A DNA stretch of 64,000 nucleotides from Gemmatimonadaceae bacterium (GTDB taxonomy: Bacteria > Gemmatimonadota > Gemmatimonadetes > Gemmatimonadales > Gemmatimonadaceae). The DNA is taken from contig JADZCT010000040.1 of the NCBI GenBank assembly GCA_020851455.1, forward strand, positions 53,823-117,822. The letters are read 5' to 3'. Made by a program: the position numbers and the translations under genes. The notes beneath the pieces are model-generated. The model worked only from the letters and a program-made list of their open reading frames with translations. It did not search any database and had not been told where the DNA came from. Positions 11,650-20,476 of this stretch are shown in pieces. Positions within the stretch are counted from its first letter, which is position 1. Every line of letters begins with the position of its first letter.

Positions 11650-11777
11650 TGATTCGATCGCTCCGGAGAGGTGAATACTGCGGCCGCCGTGGTGACGGGA
11701 TGGCCGCGTTGCATACATTACGAACTTACGCCCGTGGCCAGCCGTCCGCTGGCTCCTTTCCCCAACCCCGAGGACCA

Positions 11778-13274
11778 GTGAGCAGAAACCGGCTCTTGGC
11801 GCGCGCCGCCGCCCTGACAGTCCTCGCGGCGTGCCTGCCGCGCCTCATGGCAGCACAGGTCGGTCAGGCGGAATACGCGGTGCGTCGCGCCACACTGACG
11901 GGACGTCACGGCGACGGGGTGTACTTCATTCCTGGCGCGCCCGAACCAAAGGAGAACTACGAGAACTTCTGGCAGGCGCAGAACTTCCGTTACCTCACGG
12001 GATTCCTCGAGCCCGGCGCGGCGCTGCTGATCGTACGGCGCGACGGCCATGACAGGGCACTTCTCTTCGTCGAGCCGAAGGATCCCGCCCAGGAAGTCTG
12101 GACCGGCGAGCGCCTCGGCGTGGAAGCCGTTCGCGGGGCGACCGGCATGGAAGGGCGAGATGCGGGCTCACTCGACACCGTCCTCGACTCCGCGCTTGCC
12201 GGCGCCGCGCACCTGTTCGTCGTGGGCGATTACAGCGCGAGCGGCGCAGACGTACCTGCGCTGAGCACGCCCCGCACGCGTGACGACCAGTTTCTCGACC
12301 GGTTGAAGGTCCGACACGCGGGCGTGGCTGTAACGAACGCTACCGGTACGGTGATGTCGCTCCGTGCCCGGAAGTCGCCGGCCGAGGTCGGCTTGATCCG
12401 AACGGCGGCGAAGGTCAGCGCTGCCGGGCACCGCGAGGTGCTCCGGAACATCAAGCCCGGAATGAACGAGTTCGAGGTTCAGGCGCTTGCCGAATACGCC
12501 TTTCGCAGGAACGGGGGCGATCGCCCGTCATACGGATCCATCGTGGGGTCGGGGCCCAACTCCACCACGCTCCACTACAACCGCGACGACAGGTTCATGC
12601 AGGCCGGTGAAGTGGTGAACATGGATATGGCGACTTACTACGGCGGCTACTCGGCGGACATCACCCGTACCGTGCCAGTGAACGGCAAGTACTCGCCGGA
12701 GCAGCGCGATGTGTATGCCATCGTCCTCGCAGCGCTGAAGGCGGCTGAACGGCAAATCCGGCCCGGCGGGTCGTACCGCGCCCTGGACGACGCGGCGCTC
12801 GACGTCCTGAAGACAGGGCTGGCCCGGCTCGGCCTCATAGAGTCGCCCGACGCCACCTACGAAGAGAATGGGCGGCACGTGCCGCAGTACCGGCTCTACT
12901 ACATGCACGGGCTCGGCCACCCGATTGGCCTCGACGTGCACGACGTGGACGCGTACTCGGGCGGGTCGTTCATCGAGGGGAGCGCCTTCACGATCGAGCC
13001 CGGCATATACGTGCGGGCCAACACGGTTGACATCGTTCCGGCGACGCCGGCCAACCAGGCGTTTCGCGGCCGCATCGCCGCTGCCGTTGCGAAGTACGCG
13101 AACATCGGAATCCGGGTGGAGGACGACTACGTCGTGACCTCCACGGGATTCGATCGCATCAGCGCCGACGTGCCGCGCGAGATGGATGAGATCGAGCGAG
13201 AGATGGCAGAGCCACCAGGCGTCTCCGCGCGCGACGCCGCCACCGTCGAAGCCTACCGAAGGATCCGCCCATGA
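11778..13274 (+). CDS. Secreted Xaa-Pro aminopeptidase (M24B, PepP-like)
   Basis: About 498 residues. The GTG at 11778 has GAGG upstream and opens a signal peptide (ARAAALTVLAACLPRLMAAQ). It has the two-domain layout of aminopeptidase P: an N-terminal creatinase-like domain, then a pita-bread domain with the metal ligands in NMDMATYYGGYSADITRT, HGLGHPIGLDVHD, FTIEPGIYV and IRVEDDYV. It should remove N-terminal residues preceding proline outside the cytoplasm. It heads an overlapping three-gene operon, sharing ATGA with the next gene. Confidence 0.92.
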   Translation: MSRNRLLARAAALTVLAACLPRLMAAQVGQAEYAVRRATLTGRHGDGVYFIPGAPEPKENYENFWQAQNFRYLTGFLEPGAALLIVRRDGHDRALLFVEPKDPAQEVWTGERLGVEAVRGATGMEGRDAGSLDTVLDSALAGAAHLFVVGDYSASGADVPALSTPRTRDDQFLDRLKVRHAGVAVTNATGTVMSLRARKSPAEVGLIRTAAKVSAAGHREVLRNIKPGMNEFEVQALAEYAFRRNGGDRPSYGSIVGSGPNSTTLHYNRDDRFMQAGEVVNMDMATYYGGYSADITRTVPVNGKYSPEQRDVYAIVLAALKAAERQIRPGGSYRALDDAALDVLKTGLARLGLIESPDATYEENGRHVPQYRLYYMHGLGHPIGLDVHDVDAYSGGSFIEGSAFTIEPGIYVRANTVDIVPATPANQAFRGRIAAAVAKYANIGIRVEDDYVVTSTGFDRISADVPREMDEIEREMAEPPGVSARDAATVEAYRRIRP

Positions 13275-13837
13275 CACCGCCGTCCGGGCCGCGCCGCCCC
13301 AGCCCTCCTTCCGCGCGCCCCGCGCCAAACCCCGCGTCTGTCACCAGGCCGCGGGCGCTCGCGGCGCGTAAGCTCCGGTTCGTGCTCCGCGACGGAGCCA
13401 CCGTCGAGGGCACCGTCAAGGCCGGCCGCGACCAGTCCCTGGTGGCCTTCCTCAATACGCGCTCCGGCTGGATGAACGTGACCGACGCCGCCCGGGTCGG
13501 CGCCGGCGAGCCACCCGGCCACCTGATCCTGCAGACGGACCATGTCGTCATCGCGATCTCGCGCGACGGCGGCGTTGGCGTTTCCACGAGCGCCTCGGGC
13601 GCGGGCGAACGCATGGTGGAACTCGTGCTCATCGGGGGGCGGATCGTCCGCGGCTACGTTCCCGCCGCGGACGGGCAACGGCTCAGCGACCTCGTCGCGC
13701 GATCAGGAAGGTTCATCGGGGTGTCGCTCGCCCGCTTGTTCCCGGAAGGCGCCGATGTCGGCGACATCGCAGTCCAGACCGCGGCGCTCACCGTGGTTCG
13801 CGACCTGAGCGGACGCCCACAGGAGGCAGAGGAATGA
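13271..13837 (+). CDS. Unknown protein with an internal beta-rich duplication
   Basis: 188 residues, not recognised with certainty. A Pro/Ala-rich N-terminus (1-30) is followed by two similar segments: residues about 35-75 (LRFVLRDGATVEGTV ... GWMNVTDA) and about 116-158 (VELVLIGGRIVRGYV ... RFIGVSLARL). Both have a strand, a Gly turn, a second strand and then an Arg/Ser-Gly step, so the gene looks duplicated internally. No signal peptide is seen, so it is probably cytoplasmic. It overlaps both neighbours by ATGA, which ties it to the peptidase/amidohydrolase operon. Confidence 0.75.
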   Translation: MTPPSGPRRPSPPSARPAPNPASVTRPRALAARKLRFVLRDGATVEGTVKAGRDQSLVAFLNTRSGWMNVTDAARVGAGEPPGHLILQTDHVVIAISRDGGVGVSTSASGAGERMVELVLIGGRIVRGYVPAADGQRLSDLVARSGRFIGVSLARLFPEGADVGDIAVQTAALTVVRDLSGRPQEAEE

Positions 13838-15528
13838 AGCGGCGCAAGGCCACACCGATCGCGATCCTGGCGGCAATTGCCACCGTCACGGCTCCGCTCG
13901 GCGCGCAGGGCGCACCGCCGCCGGCGGACCTGATCGTGACGAATGGGCGCATCTACACCGTGGACGACTCGCGCCCGGTCGTGAGCGCGATCGCGGTGCG
14001 CGCAGGACGCGTGGCTTTCGCCGGCGACGAACGCGGCGCCCTGGTGCTGCGCGGGCCGCAGACGCGCGTCGTAGACCTCGGCGGCCGCACCGTGATCCCG
14101 GGGATGATGGACGCGCACGGACACGTGGAAGGGCTCGGGGAAGCGCTCGCTACGGTGGACCTGGTTGGCTCGACGAGCGAGGACGAAGTCGTTGCCCGTG
14201 TCGCCGCGCGCGGTCGCGGCGTGCCCGCCGGCCAGTGGGTGGTGGGGCGGGGATGGGACCAGAACCGGTGGGGCAACACGCGGTTTCCCACGCACGAGAA
14301 GCTCAGCGCCGCCTTCCCCGAGAATCCGGTGATCCTCACCCGAGTGGACGGACACGCGATCTTCGTGAACCGGAAGGCGATGGAGCTTGCCCGCGTCACC
14401 GCGTCAACCAGGGATCCCGAAGGCGGGCATATCGAGCGCGATGCAGCGGGGAACCCCACGGGCGTATTCGTTGACAACGCAGCCGGGCTCATCCGCCGGG
14501 TCGTGCCCGCGCTCTCTCGCGACGAGGTAAGGCGCAACCTCCTGGCGGCCATCGCCGAGATGCACCGGTGGGGACTCACCGGGGTCCACGATGCCGGGGA
14601 AGGCCCGGACGTGCTCGCGGAGTACGAAGAACTGGGCAAGGCAGGCCAGCTCGACGCCCGCATCTACGCGATGATCAGCGGCGGGCGCGAGCCGTCGCCT
14701 ACGCTCGACCGGCTGATCGCGGCCGGTCCCCGGAGCGCTCTCTACAACAGCACGCTCTGGATCCGGAGCATCAAGCTCTACTCCGACGGCGCGCTCGGCT
14801 CGCGCGGCGCGGCCCTGCTGGATCCGTACACTGACGACCCGGGCAACACGGGCCTTCTCGTGAGCGACCCGAAGTTCATCGAGTCGGTTGCCGTGAAGGC
14901 GCTCAAGGCCGGCTTCCAGGTCAACACGCACGCGATCGGCGACCGCGGAAACCGGGTGACCCTCGATGCCTACGAGGCGGCGCTCAAGCAGGTGCCCGTC
15001 GCGGACCACCGCTTCCGCATAGAGCACGCGCAGATCCTGAACTACGCAGACGTCCCGCGGTTCGCGCAGCTCGGCGTCATCCCGTCAATGATGAGCAGCC
15101 ACCAGACGAGCGATATGTACTGGGCCGGCGCCCGCATCGGCGTCCACCGCCTGCCCGGCGCCTACGCGTGGCGCGCGCTGCTGAACACGGGCGTAGTCGT
15201 GCCAAACGGCACGGACTTTCCGGTGGAGTACGTGAATCCGCTCATCACGTTTCACGCCGCGATCTCGCGCCAGGACGCAAACGACTGGCCGCCTGGCGGG
15301 TGGTATCCCGAAGAAGCCATGACCCGGGACGAAGCCCTCCGGTCGGTGACCCTGTGGCCCGCCTACGCTGCGTTTCAAGAGGAAGAGCTGGGGTCGCTCT
15401 CGCCTGGCAAGTGGGCGGACTTCGTGGTGCTCGACCAGGACATCATGCGGATCCCTGCGCCGCTCGTGCTCAAGACTCGCGTGCTGTCTACCTGGGTTGC
15501 CGGCAAGTCCGTGTACGAAGCCAGGTAA
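13834..15528 (+). CDS. Secreted amidohydrolase (Amidohydro_3 / YtcJ-like)
   Basis: 564 residues with an N-terminal signal peptide (IAILAAIATVTAPLGAQ). It has the composite-domain start of metal-dependent hydrolases (DLIVTNGRIYTVDD), IPGMMDAHGHVEG (HxH metal site), IKLYSDGALGSRGAALLDPY, NTHAIGDRGN, FRIEHAQ and VPNGTDFPVE. Members hydrolyse amide bonds or N-acyl groups on small molecules; the substrate is not predictable. It is the last gene of the M24B operon and overlaps its predecessor by ATGA, so it may act on peptide-derived products in the periplasm. Confidence 0.9.
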   Translation: MKRRKATPIAILAAIATVTAPLGAQGAPPPADLIVTNGRIYTVDDSRPVVSAIAVRAGRVAFAGDERGALVLRGPQTRVVDLGGRTVIPGMMDAHGHVEGLGEALATVDLVGSTSEDEVVARVAARGRGVPAGQWVVGRGWDQNRWGNTRFPTHEKLSAAFPENPVILTRVDGHAIFVNRKAMELARVTASTRDPEGGHIERDAAGNPTGVFVDNAAGLIRRVVPALSRDEVRRNLLAAIAEMHRWGLTGVHDAGEGPDVLAEYEELGKAGQLDARIYAMISGGREPSPTLDRLIAAGPRSALYNSTLWIRSIKLYSDGALGSRGAALLDPYTDDPGNTGLLVSDPKFIESVAVKALKAGFQVNTHAIGDRGNRVTLDAYEAALKQVPVADHRFRIEHAQILNYADVPRFAQLGVIPSMMSSHQTSDMYWAGARIGVHRLPGAYAWRALLNTGVVVPNGTDFPVEYVNPLITFHAAISRQDANDWPPGGWYPEEAMTRDEALRSVTLWPAYAAFQEEELGSLSPGKWADFVVLDQDIMRIPAPLVLKTRVLSTWVAGKSVYEAR

Positions 15529-15535
15529 GGCCGGG

Positions 15536-15564
15536 CGCGGCGCACCGCGTATGGGTGCGTCGCG
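15536..15564. terminator. Hairpin between convergent genes
   Basis: An 11-bp stem with one G-T pair (CGCGGCGCACC / GGTGCGTCGCG, 7-nt loop) fills most of the 36-bp gap between two convergent stops. It could end transcription from both sides, but neither strand has a T-run. Confidence 0.4.
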
Positions 15565-16995
15565 TCACGCCAGTCGCAGCGCGCGCGCCGCAGCTTCCCG
15601 GACCTCGCGAACCCCGTCGTGCGCCAGCGGCTTCAGCGCGTTGATGGCTGATGGCGTGCCGATCACGGCCAGGGCGCGAACCGCCGCCACACGCACCGAG
15701 GCATCACGCCGTCCGCCGAAAAGCCCCGAAGCTGGCTCGGCAAGCCGCCCGAGGCGCGTGACCGCATCTGCCGTGCCTGCGCGTCCCAGCGCGCCGACGA
15801 GACTGAGCTGGACCTCGGCGTCCGGCTCTGCTTCCACCGCGCGCTCCAGCAGAGCCAGCGCCTGGCTCGTCCTTCGCGCGGCGAGCGCGGCCGCTGCCTC
15901 GAGACGGACCTCGGCCTCGGAATCCTCCAACGCACGGGCGATCGCGTCGCCGGAAAACTGCGTGTCGTAGGCGCGCAGCGCGCGCACCGCCGCGCGCCGC
16001 ACGCGCACTTCGGCACCCGAGAGCAGCGTCGCCAGCGCCTTGTCGCCATCCTCGGGCCTCCGTTCGCCTATCAGTTCCGCCGCCGCTCGTGCAACGTGGG
16101 GCCGCTCGTCGCCAAGCATTGACACTAGCGCCTCGTCGGCCACTGGCAGCCTGCCCAGAGCCGCGACGAAGGCCTGCCGCTCCGCGCCGCTTGCCGCGCG
16201 CACGATCTCGTCAACCACCGCGTCGGCTCCGTCCGTGCCGCAGCGGGCGAGCACCGCGATCGCGGCGTCGGCAAGCGAAGGATCCGCCTCGATGCATCGC
16301 GCTATCGGATCCAGCACCTCGGGCTTTGTGAGCCGGCGCACTGCCAGCACGAACTGGCGACGCGACTCGGCATGCGTTGCATCCGGTTCGTGCGTCACGA
16401 TCAGGTGGAACGCCCGCACCGCGTCGGCCCTGCGGCCCTGCCGCGTTGCCTGCTCGATGGCGAACGCCACCTCCTCGAATAGCGGAGCGAGGGGCTTTCC
16501 GTCGCCGCCGCGCGCTGCGACCGCGAGCACGAACTCCAGCCGGCCCGGGGCGCCCGGCGCTGGCTCGGAGGGTGCCGGCGCTGCCACCGGTGCCGGCGCC
16601 TCCTCGGCAACGAGGACGACGGTCATCGTGCGCGCATCGAGCGCGCGCAGGCGCTGGTGGATCCGGTTCTGGTCTTCCTCTACCGGCCCGGCTATGATGC
16701 GCGCGACTTCCAGCAACTCCCCGGGAACCATCTCCTGCCCTATCCCGATGGACTCGATGCCGTGCCCGGCCATCCGGTCAGACAGGTCGCGCACGCCGGC
16801 AAGCGCGTCCGGCACGACGATACCGTTCGCGTTGAGCTGCCCGCGCCGCGTCGTGAGCCGGACGGCCCCCCCTTCCTTCGTGAATACCACCAGCGCGCGC
16901 AACTCCAGCTTCTGCTGGTCAACTGCTTCCGGCGATCGGATCAGCAGCGACAGCAGGCGGGCGAAGTGCCTTGCGAGGCTGAAGGAATGGTCCAT
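15565..16995 (-). CDS. HEAT-repeat protein
   Basis: 476 residues, no signal peptide. Residues 1-125 form an alpha/beta region with helices and strands (LRALVVFTKEGGAVRLTTRR) of unknown class. An Ala/Pro-rich linker (about 128-152) follows, then a long run of HEAT-type helical pairs from about 200 to the end (for example RVRRAAVRALRAYD, EVRLEAAAALAARR, SVRVAAVRALAVIG, EVREAAARALRLA). These scaffolds bind proteins; the partner is unknown. It is divergent from the M28 peptidase. Confidence 0.85.
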   Translation of the reverse strand: MDHSFSLARHFARLLSLLIRSPEAVDQQKLELRALVVFTKEGGAVRLTTRRGQLNANGIVVPDALAGVRDLSDRMAGHGIESIGIGQEMVPGELLEVARIIAGPVEEDQNRIHQRLRALDARTMTVVLVAEEAPAPVAAPAPSEPAPGAPGRLEFVLAVAARGGDGKPLAPLFEEVAFAIEQATRQGRRADAVRAFHLIVTHEPDATHAESRRQFVLAVRRLTKPEVLDPIARCIEADPSLADAAIAVLARCGTDGADAVVDEIVRAASGAERQAFVAALGRLPVADEALVSMLGDERPHVARAAAELIGERRPEDGDKALATLLSGAEVRVRRAAVRALRAYDTQFSGDAIARALEDSEAEVRLEAAAALAARRTSQALALLERAVEAEPDAEVQLSLVGALGRAGTADAVTRLGRLAEPASGLFGGRRDASVRVAAVRALAVIGTPSAINALKPLAHDGVREVREAAARALRLA

Positions 16996-17038
16996 GGTCG
17001 GCTTGCGCAGCGAAGACGGTGGTGGCCGCCGATGCGTG

Positions 17039-17053
17039 AGCGTAACATACGCT
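17039..17053. promoter_or_regulatory. Palindrome in divergent promoter region
   Basis: AGCGTA-ACA-TACGCT, a perfect 6-3-6 inverted repeat, lies in the 83-bp gap between the divergent HEAT-repeat and M28 genes, 25 bp before the M28 start. The embedded TAACAT resembles a -10 element. It is a candidate operator; the regulator is unknown. Confidence 0.35.
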
Positions 17054-17078
17054 GGTCACCAACAACGCATCCATCGTC

Positions 17079-18398
17079 ATGACATTCAATTCGCCGCGCG
17101 CGACCGCCTTGGCCGTGCTCGTGGCAGTCGGCGCCTGCCGCACGGCTGCGCCATCGGCCAGCATCACGTCGCGGGCCGTCCCGGACTCGATCCGCATTCG
17201 AGACGACATCGGTTACCTGGCTTCCGACCGCCTCGAGGGCCGCCGCACGGGCACCGCCGGAAACGACAGTGCTGCAGCGTACATCGCCCGGCGCTACGCC
17301 GCCCTCCGCCTCGACCCAACCGCGGCGACCGCATCGTGCGGCCGCGGGTGCGCCCCCGCATACCTGCTGCCGTTTACCGCCCGCGAGGCGGTCCGCGGCG
17401 AGCCGCCCCGCGAGTTGCGCACGCAGAACATCGCGGGAATCATACGCGGCTCCGACCGAACGCTTGCGCAGGAGTTCGTGGTCGTCGGGGCCCACTTCGA
17501 CCACCTTGGCCGTTCCGCCGTTGGCGCGCTGGACCCGGACGCCAAGGACGCCATCCGCAATGGCGCCGACGACAACGCCAGCGGATCCGCTGTCGTGCTG
17601 GCGCTGGCGCGCCGGCTCACGCAGCACCCCACGAAGCGATCCATCCTCATCGCGCACTTCAGCGGCGAGGAGCAGGGGCTCCTCGGCTCGGCCTGGCTGG
17701 CCGACCACCTGCCCGTGCCGCTCGCGCAGGTGGACGCCATGATGAACTTCGACATGGTGGGACGCCTCCGCGACGACAAGCTCATCGTCTACGGCGTCGC
17801 GACCGCGGCCGAGATGCAGGGTATCCTCGACTCCGCCAACTCCGTAAGTCCCCTCAAGATCTCCGGGGTCGGCGACGGCTTCGGCCCCTCTGACCACAGT
17901 TCGTTCTACGCCAAGGATCTGCCGGTGCTTCATTTCTTCACCGACGTGCACGCCGACTATCACCGCGCCACGGACGACGCCGACAAGATCAACCTCGGCG
18001 GCACGGTGCGGGTGGTTGACCTCGCCGAGCGCGTGATCCGCTCGATCGCCGATCGCCCCGCGCGACTCACGTTCACGAAGGTGGCCACTACGGCGCGCGC
18101 GTCGTCCACGCCGAGCACGGGTAGCGCCTACTTCGGCTCCATCCCCGACATGGGCTCGGCCGACGGCGACGGCATGCGCATCTCGGGAGTCAGTCCCGGC
18201 GGGCCGGCCGAGAAGGCCGGTCTCAAGGGCGGTGACCTCATTGTCGAGTTCGGAGGGAAGCCGATCAAGGACATCTACGACTACACCGACGCGATCGGCG
18301 CCTTCAAGCCAGGCGACGAAGTGACGGTCGTCGTGCTGCGTGGCCCCAACCGCGACCGCGTCGTGCTCAAGGTGACGCTGACGACCCGCGGCAGCTGA
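17079..18398 (+). CDS. M28-family aminopeptidase lipoprotein with C-terminal PDZ domain
   Basis: 439 residues. A lipobox is visible (VAVGAC), so it is probably lipid-anchored. The M28 zinc peptidase motifs are in order: GAHFDHLG, NGADDNASG, SGEEQGLLGS (catalytic Glu), NFDMVGR and HADYHRATDDADKIN. Residues about 345-435 form a PDZ domain (ISGVSPGGPAEKAGLKGGD). It probably trims peptides at the outer or inner membrane. It is followed 13 bp later by an S33-type hydrolase. Confidence 0.92.
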   Translation: MTFNSPRATALAVLVAVGACRTAAPSASITSRAVPDSIRIRDDIGYLASDRLEGRRTGTAGNDSAAAYIARRYAALRLDPTAATASCGRGCAPAYLLPFTAREAVRGEPPRELRTQNIAGIIRGSDRTLAQEFVVVGAHFDHLGRSAVGALDPDAKDAIRNGADDNASGSAVVLALARRLTQHPTKRSILIAHFSGEEQGLLGSAWLADHLPVPLAQVDAMMNFDMVGRLRDDKLIVYGVATAAEMQGILDSANSVSPLKISGVGDGFGPSDHSSFYAKDLPVLHFFTDVHADYHRATDDADKINLGGTVRVVDLAERVIRSIADRPARLTFTKVATTARASSTPSTGSAYFGSIPDMGSADGDGMRISGVSPGGPAEKAGLKGGDLIVEFGGKPIKDIYDYTDAIGAFKPGDEVTVVVLRGPNRDRVVLKVTLTTRGS

Positions 18399-18405
18399 GG
18401 GCGCG

Positions 18406-18450
18406 CGACGCGTGGCGGCGCCACCTCCGATTCCGCCGCCACGCGCGTCG
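18406..18450. other. Long hairpin over a start codon
   Basis: Arms 18406-18420 and 18434-18450 pair over about 15 bp with a 2-nt bulge and a 13-nt loop. The left arm contains the GTG start of the S33 hydrolase. It could end the M28 transcript or limit translation of the downstream gene. Confidence 0.5.
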
Positions 18451-19323
18451 GGCTTCACGAGCAGCACCACGCTCCCGCTCTACTGGTGCCGTTACGGCGA
18501 GCCGGGCGCGCCGCTCCTGCTTGTGCTTCACGGCGGTCCCGGCGCGCACCACGATTACCTGCTTCCGCAGTTCCTGGACCTCGCGACGGCTCACGAGTTG
18601 CTCTTCTATGACCAGCGCGGCGGGGGCAGATCGCGAACCGACGACCCCGGACCGGTCACATGGCAGTCGCATGTGGAGGATCTCGAACGGGTAATCGCCG
18701 AACTGGCTGTCGGCGCAACTCCTGCGATCGCCGGGTACTCATGGGGAGGGCTGTTGGCTCTCCTCTATCTTACTGAGTGCGCCGCAGGCCGACGGAGCCC
18801 TGCACCGACGCGGCTCGCGCTGGTTGACCCGGCGCCTGCCTCGCGCGCATGGCGAGCTCGATTCGAGGCGGAGTTCGCCGCAAGGAACGCCAGCGCCGCC
18901 GTCCGCGCGATGCGGGCGGCGCTCGAGGCGAGCGGACTCCGTGAGCGCGACCATGCCGCCTACCGCCAGCGCGCCTTCGAGATCAGCGTAGCGGGCTACT
19001 TTGCGCATCCCGGGCACGCCGCAGGGCTCACGCCATTTCGCGTAACCGGGCGCGTCCAGCAACAGGTATGGGAGTCGCTGGGCGACTTCGACCTCGTGCC
19101 GATGCTGTCGCGGGCCGTCACGGAAGCCATCGTCGTCCATGGCGCGCAAGACCCGATCCCGCTCGACTCCTCGGCGGCGATCGCGCGCGCACTGGGCGCG
19201 CGGCTGGTCGTGCTGGAGGACTGCGGGCATGTGCCGTATGTTGAACAGCGCGGCGCCTTGTTCACGATCCTCGGGGACTTCCTGGATCCGGGCCGTCGAA
19301 CGCTTCATCCCAGTGTGCCGTGA
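18412..19323 (+). CDS. Alpha/beta hydrolase, proline iminopeptidase-like (S33)
   Basis: 303 residues. It shows the S33 oxyanion motif HGGPG, the DQRGGGRS turn, the nucleophile elbow GYSWGG, the acid in HGAQDPIPLD and the His in EDCGHVPY. It should release N-terminal residues (often proline) from small peptides or hydrolyse related amides. No signal peptide is seen, so it is cytoplasmic. The GTG start at 18412 is the only good start but sits inside a strong hairpin. Its stop overlaps the next start (GTGA). Confidence 0.87.
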   Translation: MAAPPPIPPPRASGFTSSTTLPLYWCRYGEPGAPLLLVLHGGPGAHHDYLLPQFLDLATAHELLFYDQRGGGRSRTDDPGPVTWQSHVEDLERVIAELAVGATPAIAGYSWGGLLALLYLTECAAGRRSPAPTRLALVDPAPASRAWRARFEAEFAARNASAAVRAMRAALEASGLRERDHAAYRQRAFEISVAGYFAHPGHAAGLTPFRVTGRVQQQVWESLGDFDLVPMLSRAVTEAIVVHGAQDPIPLDSSAAIARALGARLVVLEDCGHVPYVEQRGALFTILGDFLDPGRRTLHPSVP

Positions 19324-19766
19324 ACGAAATCACGCAGCCCCACATCGCGACGATCGAACACGACGGACGGCGGTACAACGTGTCGCTCCGTATCGTATTC
19401 GACGGCATCGAGTACGTGGGCCGGCTCTGGTTCGCAGACGAATCGTGGGATGACCTCGGGCTCCCGGATCGCGGCGCGTTTCCCGGCCGGACGAAGGAAG
19501 AGTCCATGGAGGCGGCTCGTCGGCTCACCACGGACGAGCTCCTCCGCCGCCATCGCCGCGCTCTGGCGGAGAAGCGCAAGTACAACGGGCTCCGGCGCAC
19601 CACGGACGAAGTCCTGTCCAAGATCCGCTACCTGAACCAAGTCGCGATTTCCATGCGCGCGGGCCTGCTCGACGTGGACGGCGCCGCCCAGGAAATCGAG
19701 TTGACCGAGAAGCAGCTGCACATACTCATTGACAGGCTGGCGGAGCACGCCGGCGTCGAGGACTGA
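19320..19766 (+). CDS. Small cytoplasmic protein of unknown function
   Basis: 148 residues, not recognised. The N-terminal 45 residues look like beta strands (YNVSLRIVFDGIEYVGRLWF); the remainder is charged and helical, with a possible coiled coil (ELTEKQLHILIDRLAEHAG). The GTG start overlaps the preceding stop, and endonuclease III begins 2 bp after its end, so it is translated in a coupled series. The codon pattern is that of a real gene. Confidence 0.75.
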   Translation: MNEITQPHIATIEHDGRRYNVSLRIVFDGIEYVGRLWFADESWDDLGLPDRGAFPGRTKEESMEAARRLTTDELLRRHRRALAEKRKYNGLRRTTDEVLSKIRYLNQVAISMRAGLLDVDGAAQEIELTEKQLHILIDRLAEHAGVED

Positions 19767-19768
19767 GG

Positions 19769-20467
19769 TTGGGCGTCAGGAAGCGCAAGGCCGTCCCCCG
19801 GCGGGGCAGGCTTGCGAAGGAAGGAGCCGTTGCGCGCCGCCTGCGCGCGCAGGCCGTGTACCGCGGGCTGCGCCACCTGTATCCCGATGCCCACTGCGAA
19901 CTCGACTACGCCGATCCATTCGAACTCGCCGTAGCAACGATCCTCAGCGCGCAGTGCACCGACAAGCGCGTGAACATGGTGACGCCGGTTCTCTTCGGGC
20001 GCTTCCCCGACGCCACCGCCCTCGCGGCCGCGTCCACCAGGGATGTCGAGGACATCATCAAGAGCACCGGGTTCTTCCGCACCAAGGCGCGGCACATCCT
20101 CGGCTTCTCGCGTGCCGTGGTTGCCGATCACGGCGGCGAAGTGCCCAGGCGAATGGCCGAACTCGTCAAGCTCCCGGGGATCGGCCGAAAGTCAGCGAAC
20201 GTGATCATCGGCAATGCGTTTCGCCGGAACGAAGGGATCGCCGTGGACACCCATGTGGCGCGGGTCGCCAACCGGCTTGGACTTACGCGCGAGACCGACC
20301 CGGTGAAGATCGAGGCCGATCTCTCGCGGCTTTTCGCGAGACGGACCTGGACGATGCTGTCGCATCTCCTCATCTGGCACGGGCGGCGGACGTGCCACGC
20401 CCGCAAGCCCCGGTGCGGGGAGTGCGCCATCGCGCCCCTGTGCCCATCGGCCGGCACCTTCGGCTAG
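19769..20467 (+). CDS. nth: Endonuclease III, DNA glycosylase/AP lyase
   Basis: 232 residues. Removes oxidised pyrimidines in base-excision repair. Visible: LSAQCTDKRVN, the helix-hairpin-helix with catalytic Lys (KLPGIGRKSANVI), the catalytic Asp in VDTHVARVANRLG, and a C-terminal 4Fe-4S site with the canonical Cys-X6-Cys-X2-Cys-X5-Cys spacing. A basic N-terminal extension of about 25 residues precedes the fold. The start is a TTG at 19769, 2 bp after the previous stop, so the true start could be slightly further in. Confidence 0.96.
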   Translation: MGVRKRKAVPRRGRLAKEGAVARRLRAQAVYRGLRHLYPDAHCELDYADPFELAVATILSAQCTDKRVNMVTPVLFGRFPDATALAAASTRDVEDIIKSTGFFRTKARHILGFSRAVVADHGGEVPRRMAELVKLPGIGRKSANVIIGNAFRRNEGIAVDTHVARVANRLGLTRETDPVKIEADLSRLFARRTWTMLSHLLIWHGRRTCHARKPRCGECAIAPLCPSAGTFG

Positions 20468-20476
20468 TTTTCACGC

